Source of the DNA: Stenogyne calaminthoides
Taxonomy: Eukaryota > Streptophyta > Magnoliopsida > Lamiales > Lamiaceae
Reading direction: 5' to 3'
Length of the DNA: 64,000 nucleotides
Assembly: GCA_037126765.1 (NCBI GenBank)
Contig: JBBCBC010000012.1
Coordinates: 14,384,001-14,448,000, forward strand
Notes under the pieces: generated by a model
What the model was told of the DNA's origin: nothing
Seen by the model: the letters and a program-made list of their open reading frames with translations, nothing else
Database searches by the model: none
Shown: positions 37,001-47,874 of the stretch, in pieces
How the letters are laid out: each line of letters begins with the position of its first letter
Position numbering within the stretch: the stretch's first letter is position 1
Position numbers and translations under genes: made by a program

Positions 37001-37076
37001 TTTCATATGGGCTTATTCCGCTGCTTACATTTTCCTCGGCAGTTTACTCTTCTCCAACTTCTATCCTTTCACCTGA
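31024..37076 (+). CDS. PIGV: GPI mannosyltransferase 2 (PIG-V), eight exons, start uncertain
   Basis: PIG-V adds the second mannose to the GPI anchor precursor on the luminal side of the ER. Exons: 31024-31363, 31702-31807, 32049-32141, 32236-32431, 32834-33015, 33614-33867, 34881-35053, 36909-37076. All junctions are GT-AG and all phases agree, giving about 504 residues, as expected. Family landmarks are S-P-Y-D-T-S-A-S and V-W-D-G-V-Y-F-I-R-I in exon 1, F-C-F-N-P-A-S-I-F-Y in exon 3, S-G-C-A-R-S-N-G in exon 4, P-W-C-K-A-R-L-P-L-L-Y-N in exon 5 and L-L-F-S-N-F-Y-P-F-T at the end. Several hydrophobic spans fit a polytopic membrane protein. The frame of exon 1 is open only from 31024, after a TGA at 31021, and has no ATG before exon 4. 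The nearby ATG at 31020 is in another frame. Confidence 0.9.
35233..35579. mobile_element. MITE in the last PIG-V intron
   Basis: The left end GGTATGTTCGTTT mirrors the right end AAACGAACATACC. TAGG flanks both sides and may be the target duplication or part of a 3 bp TAG duplication. The interior (347 bp) has no coding sequence. The TIR and short duplication suggest a Tourist-like or hAT-like MITE. It lies within an intron and should not alter the protein. Confidence 0.6.
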
Positions 37077-37739
37077 AATGATCTCTTATTCGACCCTCAG
37101 AAGAAAAGTACTAGAATTCCTCTAGATTGGTATCACACAATGAAAATGGAGCAGTTTTGAAGCCAACTTGTATTCTGGTATGTGTATTTTAATTAGATCT
37201 TCCAAGCAGTATTATTTGATCGACTTCTATATACCACTTGAGAGCAAGCTAGCGGTTCATTTCATTTGGTTGATATCCATTTTGTAATTCTTCTCATTCC
37301 AAGGGAAGTAGACTACTCAAGAATTTCACATTTCATTATATTTCAATGGTCGATATCATATCATGGTCGACGTGACAGTTGGCAATTAGTTGGCCTTTAT
37401 AGCTTTGAGAGAGGCTACATTTCATTTGTAACTCATTACATGGATTTCTGCTGCCCTATTCTTTATTTGGAGATTATGTATGTATTGACATTTTGACTAT
37501 CTTATATGAGGTAGTAATGTGCCTGATAAAAGTAGAGGGATTTTTCATTATTGAAAAGATTTTGTATTGAAACTTTCCTTCTTCAGATTATACATTGGTT
37601 TGACCACCATTTTCATTTTTTTCCATCATTATTAATAGACTATTAGTGCAGGCTTATTAATAGACTATAAGCGCAATTTTTATTAGAGTTGGTATGCTGT
37701 GAATCTGGTTCATTTTTTTACGGGCATGACCTTTCATTT

Positions 37740-37980
37740 ATCATGACGAATACTCATTTGTAATATAAGTCACATCCTCCAGTTATCACCCTTCAGTTAT
37801 CACGATTAATACTCTTTTGTAATATAAGTCATATCCTCCAGTTATAACTATTAATATTCATGTTATAATATAAGCTACACCCTTCAGTGTTATAAGTAAT
37901 TTCCTTTATAATAAAATGTCACACTTTTCAGTTATCACAATTAATATCCTTTAGTAATAATATAAGTCACACTTCTTAAC
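37740..37980. repeat. Tandem repeat, about four units of 55-65 bp
   Basis: Units share TTTGTAATATAAGTCACA and CAGTTATCAC with drift between copies. They lie in the spacer between the two convergent host genes. Confidence 0.6.
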
Positions 37981-38104
37981 CAGTCTCACAAATTTTTGTG
38001 TAAAATTTATTCACTACATACTTTGCCTTTTTATTAAGATATCAGTCTCACAGATTCTTGTGTGAAACTTATTCACTCGATACTTTGCATTTTCATTAAG
38101 ATAT
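37981..38104. repeat. Two tandem 62 bp units
   Basis: CAGTCTCACA starts at 37981 and again at 38043. Both units end TTTTCATTAAGATAT or close to it. Confidence 0.7.
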
Positions 38105-38361
38105 GAAGTTGAGAGAGTTGGTGTTCAATCCACAACATCTTTCTTCTGATTTTGTTTATTGAAAAAACTATTACATATGACGTACATAACCGAAACAAAG
38201 GTCTTTTATTATTGTTTCATCAAAATTACATCTAAAACATCTGCACCAAGAAATTCAAAAAATTGTATCATGGCCAAAATACCAGCTGATCCTACTTCAT
38301 TTACTGCTAAACCAATAACTCTTCAACCAACATAAATGTAAAGAAGAAAAAGAAAAAAACT

Positions 38362-41300
38362 TTATTCACACCCTAGAGCACTAAAGTTGGGATATACTAT
38401 GAACTTGATGGACAAAGGAGAGATATTTAGGGCAGATTCGGTATCGACATGTAGAGGATCTAAACTCGGGATGGCCCCCCTATCGGTTAACTGCAGTGAC
38501 TTCTCGTTCAACAACATGATCGTGCTTTGAAGATCACCATTCTTGGGAGTTAAGTGATACTCTTGTCGAGAAAATTTTTCATCGGAGGCTTTTTTCCCGA
38601 TCCATGAGACGGTCCTCTTGAGCCCATGTATAAAAGACCTTTTCTTGGTGACTTGCTGCAGTGCTGCACTGTTACTGGACTGGATATCCACATCGTACGT
38701 TGTTTGGTTGCTTAAATTGATGAGAAGGACGGTTATACCAGCCTGAAATGAGAACGGAAATTCAGAGACGAATTATCCCGTAACTAACATGATGAGATTA
38801 GATCTTGGGAAAGGCTCTTACTCTTTCTTTTGCACAATGAGCATAAACACGTAGATATGGTGATGCGTTGCTGTTGACGGCAAGCACCTCTTTTCCCATG
38901 AGACGATGCCAGAGTAAAGCACTATATAACCATAAACAGAGTTCCAAAATGGAAATGAGAATGCCAGTTAAACTTATCAATACGTCTATGCACCAATTGC
39001 ACCGTGCAACTCAAGTGCATTTTCAAATGTTATTAGTTGTTTTACTAAAAGGTATTAGTTGGTCAGTGTTAGTTGTTTTCGATATTAGTTACTCCCTCCG
39101 TCCCAATCTTAATTAGACATATTCCGTTTCGGTCTGTCCCAATCTTAATTGGACATTTCCTTAAATGGAAATACCCACTTTAAACCACACCCTTCAAACA
39201 CACACTTATTTAAAACATGCCACTCACTCATACCCTTAACACTTTATCACTTTTAATAAATATTATTCTACTCTTCAATAAAGTTGAATTTTCAATACTG
39301 CCCTCAACACTTTATCACTTTATCACCTAAAATACTAATAAACAACTCTTTCTTAAACTCCTACACAGTGTATGTCCAATTAAAATTGGGACGGAGGGAG
39401 TATTTCAATTGAACAGTATTAGTTGTGCATTAGTTGCTCAGTGCAACTGGTCCACCCAAGTGTTACTATATCAATAGAAAGAGCAAGTTAGAAGAAGCTC
39501 ATACGAAAAAACGAACCTGTAATAATCAGGGTTGGGAAGAAATGTAGTTTTGTTGAGGAGGCCGTAGAACCCGCCAATCAAAGTCTGCCGGCAATATACT
39601 TTGGTTTTCTGCTTAGCTGCCATGCCGAGTTGATCCAGATACCTATATTTCAATGCATCAGCCAAACAGGAGATAATATTCGATACTTATTAGTAAATAA
39701 GAAGAAAAATTACCAAAAGCTGTTGACAAATGTGTTGGATATCCCCCTAGCACCGCTGTTGTAGGCCCCACCCGATTCGCCAACCCAGGCTGAAGCCCAA
39801 GGACCGCTGTCGTTAATGGTTGAAGTAAGATTGCTGAATACGAATGATGCCTTGTTCAAGTGGTCGGGGTTCAGGATTTTACTCATCACGTTCGGGCTGT
39901 TTCCTGTAACAGAGGATCATATTTACATTTTGGTACCATCATGGACATGCAATTGAAAATCGTGAATCAAGGGGGCGTTTGGCTCAAAATTCTTCAACGG
40001 GAATGAGCATGGGGTAATTTGTGGTGGTTAATGAGAATAAAGATGATGAATTCACCTTCATCATACTTGTTATGGGGTAATGAGTCTCAAAATAAGTTAA
40101 TCATTACCACATTTTGATTAATAATTATTTCTACTCAATCATTTTACTATTCTTCAACCAATAATCAATTTTTATTCCCACGTATTCCAAAATTAGCACA
40201 AAAAACTAATAATGTAACCACCGTTCTCATTGTAATTCGCTATTCTCATTATCATTCCCATTGAAGAGTTTGAATCAAGTGCACCCTAAGTTTTTCTCGT
40301 CATGATATCCGATTTACGAAAGAAGAGTGCGGACAAGGATTATTGTGAGCATACCACAATATATATGCAAAATTAAAGTACGGACCTTTCAAGCTAACTG
40401 GCTAAGCCTAATATCTAAATCGAGAATCGAAGTAAAAGAAAAGAATGATGTGTGCAGCGGAGATCAAACCATAAAGAGACAAAATACAGAAATGTACGCA
40501 ATATTAACCAGTTTGTATCTCGTGCATATGATTTATTATCCGACAGTAACAGAAAAAGTTTTTGAATAAGAAAAGGGATATACATACATACATACATCAT
40601 GAATGAAAACTAAAAGAACGAACCTGGACCGAGAGTATACATATGATGCGACAAAACATTGACCACATTTGGACCAGAGACTTGAAGCATCTTATCGAAC
40701 CACGACTTGTCAAAGAACCCTCCTGGTGCCAAGAGAGGAGGCCTTGTAAGGGAATTTGTAAGCAATTTATTGATCAAAGTATCGAAACGGATTAAATCTT
40801 TTCCATATTGTTCAGCATCAACACGGGCACCTACCCCCTTGCCACATAACTCATTACCTGCCAAAACAATGAGTTAAATCAGTCTTCTGAAGGTTACAAC
40901 TTCAATGAGAAAACTAAATAATTCGTCTGGTACCAAATTCCCAGGAATCAACATGATATCCTTTGGATATTGTGTATTTGATAAAATCACGAGCATTGCT
41001 GAGATCCCAATTTCCTCCCCAGACACCTCTTTGCACTTGGTTCCTCCCGTATAGAGCATTAAGCCCAAAAGTCACGACAACTCTGCAATGAAATAACCAA
41101 AAGTTGGAATTTTCCCACAATGTTTTCTTCAAACAGATTGGATTTTTAATGAAGTGAACAATGAGAACTTAAATAGCAATCACAAAATCCCTCAATAAAC
41201 TTTCAAAGAGTTAGATTTTTGGCATTTACAGATTTACATACTAGGAAAACACAGAAGAATAACACTAAACAACCTTAAAAGTTGGATTGCAGTTATTTTA

Positions 41301-43018
41301 ATTGAATTGTTTGGGAACTCAACTCAATCACTGGACCATAGATAACTAATTAGTTCTCCCTTTTCAAAGTTATGAAGAAATTCTCAAGTTCAGGCTGTTT
41401 TACAACGATTTTGACTTTTCCTTTAGTAAAGCTAATACAACAACAAAGAAACCTATATCATTTAGTTTCAAAATCTAAAGCAAAAACGGGCCCATAACAC
41501 TCTCCATTCGCAACATAACCACCATTGGATATAACACTCCATCTTTAGTCTAGACTGTCTAATCTCTTGGAGGCTTCCGTTGTTGGACTCATCGATTTGT
41601 TAATTACAGGTCATGCATGCCTCATAACATGATGCTAGCTTTTAGCTATTTAAGAGGGAAACTTCTCTATGGTAGAAAAAATGAATTCATATAGGCTATT
41701 TCTCGAAAGGAAAAAAACTTGAATTTTTTACTCTTACTTTCTCAGATTCACCAGTTAGAGAGGTGAAACTGCTTTACATTTGGAATGGAATAAAAACCGA
41801 GCATCATCTAAGAAGATGGCAGAAGTCTACTACAAATACGAGGAATGAAGCAGAGAAGTTCTCGGCTAGTTAAATTAATGAAACAGATCGTGTGCTTCAG
41901 TGACTAATAATCAGAAAAAACAGAGGGGCTTTAAGAGATATTTCGCAGACGAGCTATCACGTAACAAAAATGCAATACCAGTTCATCTTGATATTATAAA
42001 ATGTAAATAAAGCAGCATATCTGCCCAGACCTGGTGTTAACAATGGTCGTATACTCGTATTCACTAATTATGAGGCACGGGAATCATTGAACTAGAATAA
42101 CTGACCAACATATTTTATTAACATACTGTATGCAATTTATATTCAGCATTCGGAGATTCCTCTATGCACAATTATATCTTTACAGATACGTATACTTACA
42201 TTCGAACACACACATATTAAGAGAAATAAATTCTTACCCTGTCTTCCTGAAGAAATTATTGACCTCATCCCACCTCTTCATACGTAAGCACCCTTTTGAA
42301 AATCCAAACAGTCCACCCTTCTCCATCGTAAATGGTTGACAAGGAGACACCAAATTTCCCACATCATATACTACCTGGTCTTGCAACGAACCACCCACTC
42401 TAATTCTCAAATTCTTGAAAGCTGTTTGAGCAACAAATTGAAATTAGACGCTACAGCAATCAGAAACACTCGAGTTATGAAATTGGAATACAAAGTCTTG
42501 TATGTACCAGGTGCACCGTGCAACTCAAGTGCATTTTTAAACGGTATTGGTTGTTTCACAGAACAGTATTAGTTGGTCAGTGCCAGTTGTTTTCATTGAA
42601 AGTTATTAGCTGTTGTGTATAGTTGCACATTGCAACTGGTGTACAAGACACTTACTCAAATGAGAAATACGAACCTTGAACAGCATTGATTAGAAAAGGA
42701 TGAGATAGGTTCTGCAAAAGAAGTAACTCGTAATTTTAACATTAGGCATAAGAAAGTTACAATCTATCTCTATTCAATATTTACAAATTTCAAATCTTTG
42801 GCACTTACAAGATTAATCACGGATGAAGATCCCCATGGGCATCTACCGTAATTACACTTATCCTGAGGCCACCAGTCAATGGTGGCACAAATGTAATTAT
42901 CAGCAGTTTCAGCAATAATTTTACTCGTTTCAATGACAACTCCCGCGTCTTCAGATTTCTGCGACAAAATCGAAGGGAGAAAGGCCAGAAAAAAGAAAAA
43001 TGATGCCAGTAATCCCAT
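38362..43018 (-). CDS. Heparanase-like glucuronidase, GH79 (GUS1/GUS2-like)
   Basis: Nine exons on the - strand: 43018-42809, 42711-42675, 42421-42238, 41082-40934, 40857-40624, 39903-39714, 39642-39517, 38921-38822 and 38742-38362. Phases agree throughout and give 536 residues, the usual length for plant heparanase-like proteins. Residues 1-20 are a signal peptide, so it should be secreted or vacuolar. The acid/base Glu is about residue 196 in W-E-F-G-N-E-L-C-G, coded across the exon 4/5 junction. The nucleophile Glu is about residue 314 in W-V-G-E-S-G-G-A-Y-N-S-G. A C-terminal beta domain follows. Plant members release glucuronic acid from arabinogalactan proteins and act in cell-wall growth. 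The C-terminal half resembles the GUS1/GUS2 branch more than GUS3. An upstream in-frame ATG at 43063 would add 15 residues ahead of the signal peptide and is less likely. Confidence 0.93.
38998..39456. mobile_element. Small MITE interrupted by a Stowaway, in a heparanase-like intron
   Basis: The ends TTGCACCGTGCAACTCAAG and CAGTGCAACTGG are inverted copies. Without the Stowaway the element is about 150 bp and matches a second copy at 42511-42645 in another intron of the same gene, sharing TATTAGTTGGTCAGTG. Confidence 0.65.
39092..39400. mobile_element. Stowaway-type MITE (309 bp)
   Basis: The terminal inverted repeat CTCCCTCCGTCCCAAT pairs with ATTGGGACGGAGGGAG and is flanked on both sides by TA, the classic Stowaway (Tc1/mariner) signature. 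It lies in the intron between exons 7 and 8 of the heparanase-like gene. Confidence 0.95.
42511..42645. mobile_element. Second copy of the small MITE, in another heparanase-like intron
   Basis: It begins GGTGCACCGTGCAACTCAAG, ends TTGCAACTGGTGTACA, and aligns with both parts of 38998-39456. It sits in the intron between exons 2 and 3. A partial relative starts near 44254 (AGGTGTACCGTGCACTC). Confidence 0.65.
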
Positions 43019-45121
43019 TTGTTGATCAGCTAGAATAACCTCTGTGAAACTCAACCAGTTCAAATCGACTACAAAAGAAACATACGAATGAAGCAGACAA
43101 TATCATTAAGCTTATCGTAGGACTAGTTCAGCATAATCAAAATATCTAGTTTTTAGTTTCTATTTAACTCATGAGTAATGTATTTCTTTAGTTGTCCAAC
43201 AAGAAACATGTTAGATTCTACATAAGGAGATCTGTTGGACACGAAAACAATGTGTTTCAAAACAATTTATATTACAAGTAACTGGATACCATTTCTTTAC
43301 ATCAACGGCATCAAACCAGAAGTACAAGCAAAGTTACTACCAAGACATGAAAAAAAATCATATTTTTCCATTTGTAAAGGAGAGAGAAACACAAAACTAG
43401 AAAAAGATTTCAACTTTACTCTTGCAACAACTTATTGAACAAGGGACAAACACAACCCAACATTTACCTCAGAAATCAAACATTTCCAATAAACGCAAGA
43501 ACTACGCCCAATCCAACATCCAATGTATAGATTCTTGAACAATTTTAGGGATCAAGAACGAAGTAAACGCTCTACCTAAAAATGGGTTAGTCACAGATAC
43601 CATTAAAATTGAAGGGTTTATGAGGTGTCGCAATTCAAGGAGTTGTCAAAAAGGGTAAGTGCTGGTAATAAAATAAGGTTTAGTGATATGCCCATGATTG
43701 AAGTTTGATCAAAAGTGATGTATTCTTTTCTACCTTCACCAGAACGCTATGCCGATCGCGACAGCTCTTTTATTCTCCATATGATGTAAGAATGTTTTCT
43801 AATATTCTCAAAAATTATTTCTTTGGCCGGATTTAGAACTGAGCTTCAGTTAAATCAACATCAGTTGGCCAAGTTTCATTCCGCCGATTTCGTGCACATC
43901 CCACAAAATATTGGAAATGAGTAAAACTCCGGTACACTGTGTAATTTGATTTTTTTTTTTATTCAAACTGTTTTTTTTTTTAATATTTTTGTAATATTTT
44001 TTTATGAATTATAGTCTTAGGAAAATATAGTTAAAAAATATTACTTCATGTAATAAAAAGTATCACTTCATATGATATGAACTAATACTTTTCTTTGTAT
44101 TAAATAATTAATTTAGTTTTTTTTTTTGTGAATGTATCAAACTTCACTTAAAATTAAGTCAAAATTGCATCAGTTGCACGATGTGAATAATGAATAAAAG
44201 TTTTTGTCACTGGGAATGGGATCCCATTCATGAGTGGGTCTCTTATGTGAATTTAGGTGTACCGTGCACTCATAGTGTATTTTAGAAACATATAACTATA
44301 AAAAACAGAAACATGCAACTATTCCAAAATGTAAGCGTGCAATTACGTTTTATATTAACATTCAGACTTTTTACGTGTGGTGAAAAGTTTCACATTTTTC
44401 TACATAACAAATCAGACGCTTTTAAAAATCAATATGAGTCGCGATCGCATTACCTGGATGTATAAAAGACCTAGCCCCATCCATTTACTTTTATAGAAAT
44501 TGGAGAGAGGTATATGTAGGGCCGATGCAGATTTTTTTTCTTTAATGGGCTCTTCGTAATGTGTGCATATAAGGAGGCATCTCAAGTTTCAAAATCTCAA
44601 TTAACAATTAAAAAATAATATAAAAAATAAAAATAAATTCAAGAAAATAATAATATAAATTTATTAAAAAACAAATAATATCTTATGAAGTGAGCTAGTC
44701 AAATTTATAAATAAGAGATCTATAAGTAAAAATATTTTATTAGAAAATGCACTATTCTTTTCTAGGACTTTCCTCAAATTTTATCATCAACCGATATCAG
44801 ATGTTTAACAGTTTAAGAACAAATTTGAGAAACAAAAATGATAAAATAATAAAAATAAATAAGAAAAAAATTTGATGGATTGAAGACTCAGAGATTAAAA
44901 ATACCTTACTGCATAAAGATTGTGTCAGATTGACTTATTTGACTGCATGAAGTCAAAAATCATTGAACAATTGAATAGGTTTTTAAGAACATAAATGTTT
45001 AGCAGCCTTATAGTGATAAAATTTTATGAAAATTTTTTAATGAAAATTGAAAAGTAGATTTGCGCACAATCAATATGGCAAAAAATAATGAAAAATAAAG
45101 GGATACGAAAAAAATGAAGGC
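43019..45121. other. Upstream region of the heparanase-like gene and AT-rich spacer
   Basis: The first several hundred bases should contain the promoter and 5' leader of the - strand gene, but I cannot identify a convincing TATA box. From about 43920 the sequence is AT-rich and gene-free. Confidence 0.4.
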
Positions 45122-45129
45122 ATATTAGT

Positions 45130-46076
45130 TAGAGGTGGCAAAATGGCTGGCCGGGCAACTGGGCCAACTGCAAGTTTTGGGCTGGACCGGGCTGGGCTTG
45201 ATTTCTAGCGGGCCTCCACTTTTGAAGCCCAGCCCGGCCCCTAGGCGGGCCACCGGGCCTTCGGGCCAAAATGGTCATTTTTTAATAATATTTTTAAATT
45301 TTAATTATATATAATTTTCAAAATAATATGATGTAGTGATGTCAATTTGGTTTCAAAACAAACAAGCACAATGGAAATCGAAGCAACTCGAGCAAAAACA
45401 CAATCTGTTACGATCAAATTACTGTACGTTATCGTTGGTTATAGGATTTAAAGGGGGAAGAGATGTCTCTAGAAATGCAGGATTGCCTAATGTTCATTTT
45501 GTTTCTTCTAGATTCTAGTTAATTTGATTTGTTTATGATGGAGGTTTAATTATTGAAAAATTCTTGAATACAACTATTTATACCACATATGTAATGAATA
45601 TCATAATATAGAATTGAAAAGGTCAAACTCCCTAGTACATAATGGTGGTGAAGATTGCTTTGCTGGTTTCCCTACACATTACTGCTACTTTTGATCACTT
45701 GCCAAAATAAATTAAATGTTTTTTCACTTATATCCAGACTTTTCATTTTATATTTCAATTTTTTCAATAAAACCAAATGGGAATAAGTTGTTACAGTTTG
45801 CATCAAATTTTCAAATACTCATGAATGAGGCACTCTGAGAGAGGGAAAGAAAGAAAAGAGAGACACCGTCAGAAAGAGGGTTTTGCGTGTATATTTTCAT
45901 TCAAACTTGAAATTAATAAAAAAAAAAAAAAAGCGGACCAGCCCGAAGCCCACGGGCCAAACCGGGCCAAGCCCGATCGATTGGCCCGACCCGGCCCGAT
46001 TCTTTTAGGGCCACCAAAATATAAGCCCAACCCAGCCCATTTCTCGGGTCGGGCCGGGCCCATTTTGCCACCTCTA
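45130..46076. mobile_element. hAT-like non-autonomous element carrying an HD-Zip fragment
   Basis: The ends TAGAGGTGGCAAAATGG and CCATTTTGCCACCTCTA are perfect inverted repeats. The flanks ATATTAGT (45122-45129) and ATATTAGC (46077-46084) form an 8 bp target duplication with one mismatch, as for hAT elements. Subterminal regions are rich in GGGC/GCCC words in opposite orientation. The middle holds a homeobox-leucine zipper fragment. No transposase is encoded, so it depends on an autonomous hAT. Confidence 0.8.
45336..45518 (+). pseudogene. HD-Zip homeodomain / leucine-zipper fragment
   Basis: The first 36 codons read S-I-W-F-Q-N-K-Q-A-Q-W-K-S-K-Q-L-E followed by a Leu-zipper start. This is the third homeodomain helix and the beginning of the zipper of a class I HD-Zip factor, closest in style to the ATHB-7/12 group. 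The W-F-Q-N core is intact but the usual K-R-A-R-W is K-Q-A-Q-W, so DNA contact residues are changed. The rest of the homeodomain is absent. The frame stays open for 24 more codons of unrecognised sequence. A sequence ending GATGTAG just before it could be an old splice acceptor. It is best explained as a captured gene fragment, not a functional gene. Confidence 0.65.
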
Positions 46077-46397
46077 ATATTAGCGCATAATCAATAAGGC
46101 AAAAATTAATGGAAAATAAAAAATAGGTATCAATCCCATGTCTCACGAATGATATCATTTGTTCCATTTTTAGTGTTCAACTTCATATTTTATATTGTGG
46201 ATGTATAGTAAGTGGAAATTAAAATATTATCCAATGGTCCACCATAATCCTGGGTCTATGTGTTAAAGATCCAGGAAGTGTGATATATTTGGAACACGAA
46301 GAAGACAACAGAGGAATGAAATTGATGTCTCACAGTTCGGGCAAGCCCTTATGCGCAAACTCACAACCGTTATTGTTGTCAATATTTGTATAATGTG

Positions 46398-46738
46398 TAG
46401 GGGTGGAGGAAATACCAAAAATACCGATATACCACACTTATCGTACCGAAAAATATCAATTTTATCAAAATTTTCGGTGTAACGAAATTTTCGGTACGAT
46501 AACGGTATGAAAATATATAAAAGTTTTGGTATATCGGTATACCGGAAAAATATACCGGTATACCGAAAATATTTTGGTATACCGGTATATACTGAAATTT
46601 CGGTACGGTATCGATATGTAATATTGACATACCGAAAATTTCGGTACGACAACGGTATGACATTTCTCGATATCGAAAATTTCGGTACGGTAACGGTATG
46701 GAGATAAAATTTTCGGTATGTCGTACCGTCCACCCCTA
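46398..46738. mobile_element. Foldback element of CGGTA / ACCG words (341 bp)
   Basis: The ends TAGGGGTGGA and TCCACCCCTA are inverted repeats. The interior is built from repeated TTTCGGTACGGTAACGGTATG-type words and their complement, so nearly all of it can pair with itself. The TIR style is hAT-like, but the flanking 8 bases do not match, so no target duplication is seen. Confidence 0.65.
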
Positions 46739-47048
46739 ACCATTAATGAGATACACACTTGAAAGAGGCGATCTCATGGTAAGATGAAATATAATTTGAG
46801 ATTTGACACCTTAACACTTTAGAAAAATTGAATGTTAATTTGTGCTAGATTGTACTCCGTCTCATGCATGAGACCATCTCATACAAGTTTTTTGCCTTGT
46901 AAAATATATTTCTCCCAATTATAAAGACTACATTTCCTTTAATGAATGTCCCAATGGGTCTTTGGGTTTATCCCACCATGCTCTGCAAAGTCTAATAGTT
47001 AGGAGCGCTTATCGAGGTCCAAGATCGACGAGTCTTCGAATTTAAGTT

Positions 47049-47571
47049 GTCATGTTCTAAAGTGGCAAAGTATATATGGCTATGTGGCAAAGTATCTATG
47101 ACAAAGTGGCAAAGTTACTATGGCAAAGTTGGGAAAATTTATGTGGCAATGTGAATGTGATTTTTTAAGTTTCGATTACTTGATTATATATTTTTAGGAT
47201 TTCATTTTTTATAACTTGGCCCCATTGAGCATGGTTGCACGCTCACTCGAATAATCTCTCATTTCAAGTTGAAGAGTTGGACGACGAGGAGTAGTAATGA
47301 GAGACGGTCTTTGTTGTTATCTATTCTTAAATAAAGGATAAAAGTTTATAGTCAAATTGAATTTTAATATATCTTAAGGATTTTAGTTTATTTGTGATTT
47401 CCACTTAAATTATTGTTATCGATGTTTTCCGTTATTTTAGATAACATATTATACAAATTAATAGACTTTGTTCTTTACCATTATGAATTTGAATTCAAAG
47501 TTTGACTCGTTCAAATTTGTTAATTTAACTACTTATTGAAAAGTCTTTCTCTTTAAAATTGGGGCATGACA
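47049..47571 (+). repeat. 5' LTR of a Ty3/Gypsy-type element (523 bp)
   Basis: It starts TGTCATG and ends CATGACA, a perfect 7 bp inverted end. A primer-binding site follows at 47575. A GGGGCATGACA end followed by GAGTGGTATCAGAG is typical of plant Gypsy LTR-PBS junctions. Confidence 0.6.
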
Positions 47572-47574
47572 GAG

Positions 47575-47586
47575 TGGTATCAGAGT
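47575..47586 (+). other. Primer-binding site of the Gypsy element
   Basis: TGGTATCAGAGT matches the 3' end complement of initiator Met tRNA, with the last C changed to T. It starts three bases after the LTR end. Confidence 0.7.
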
Positions 47587-47874
47587 GGGTCTACTAAAAT
47601 CTATCTTTTGAATTATTTAAGTATATCGCTTGATGAGTAAATTCTAGGAAAAAATATGTCGTCCATCACCGCCTCACCACTCCAGCTTCAAAAGATACAC
47701 ATTATTTCATTTTCTATTTTGACTTGTTGTTGTTGCCTAGTTTTATTTCTAGGGCAACAATCAATAAACAATCAATCAACAAAGAACGTGGCATTAATTA
47801 CAATCATTAATGAGGCATAAATTAAGCTCCCAAATTTGTGGCAATCATAAATGCATGAGATCGTCACGGTCCTG

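Larger units (their letters stand above)
37077..38361. other. Intergenic region between convergent PIG-V and heparanase-like genes
   Basis: It holds the 3' untranslated ends of both genes. Two tandem arrays (listed separately) occupy 37740-38104. No other coding sequence seen. Confidence 0.5.

Noticed and set aside
38798..38980. Separate 60-codon gene on the - strand
   Set aside because: It is exon 8 of the heparanase-like gene with flanking intron read through.
45336..45518. Functional HD-Zip gene
   Set aside because: Most of the homeodomain is absent, contact residues are changed, and the segment lies inside a hAT-like element.
46263..46758. Tyr/Arg-rich open frames on both strands, up to 156 codons
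   Set aside because: They are readings of the self-complementary CGGTA-word element and mirror one another.
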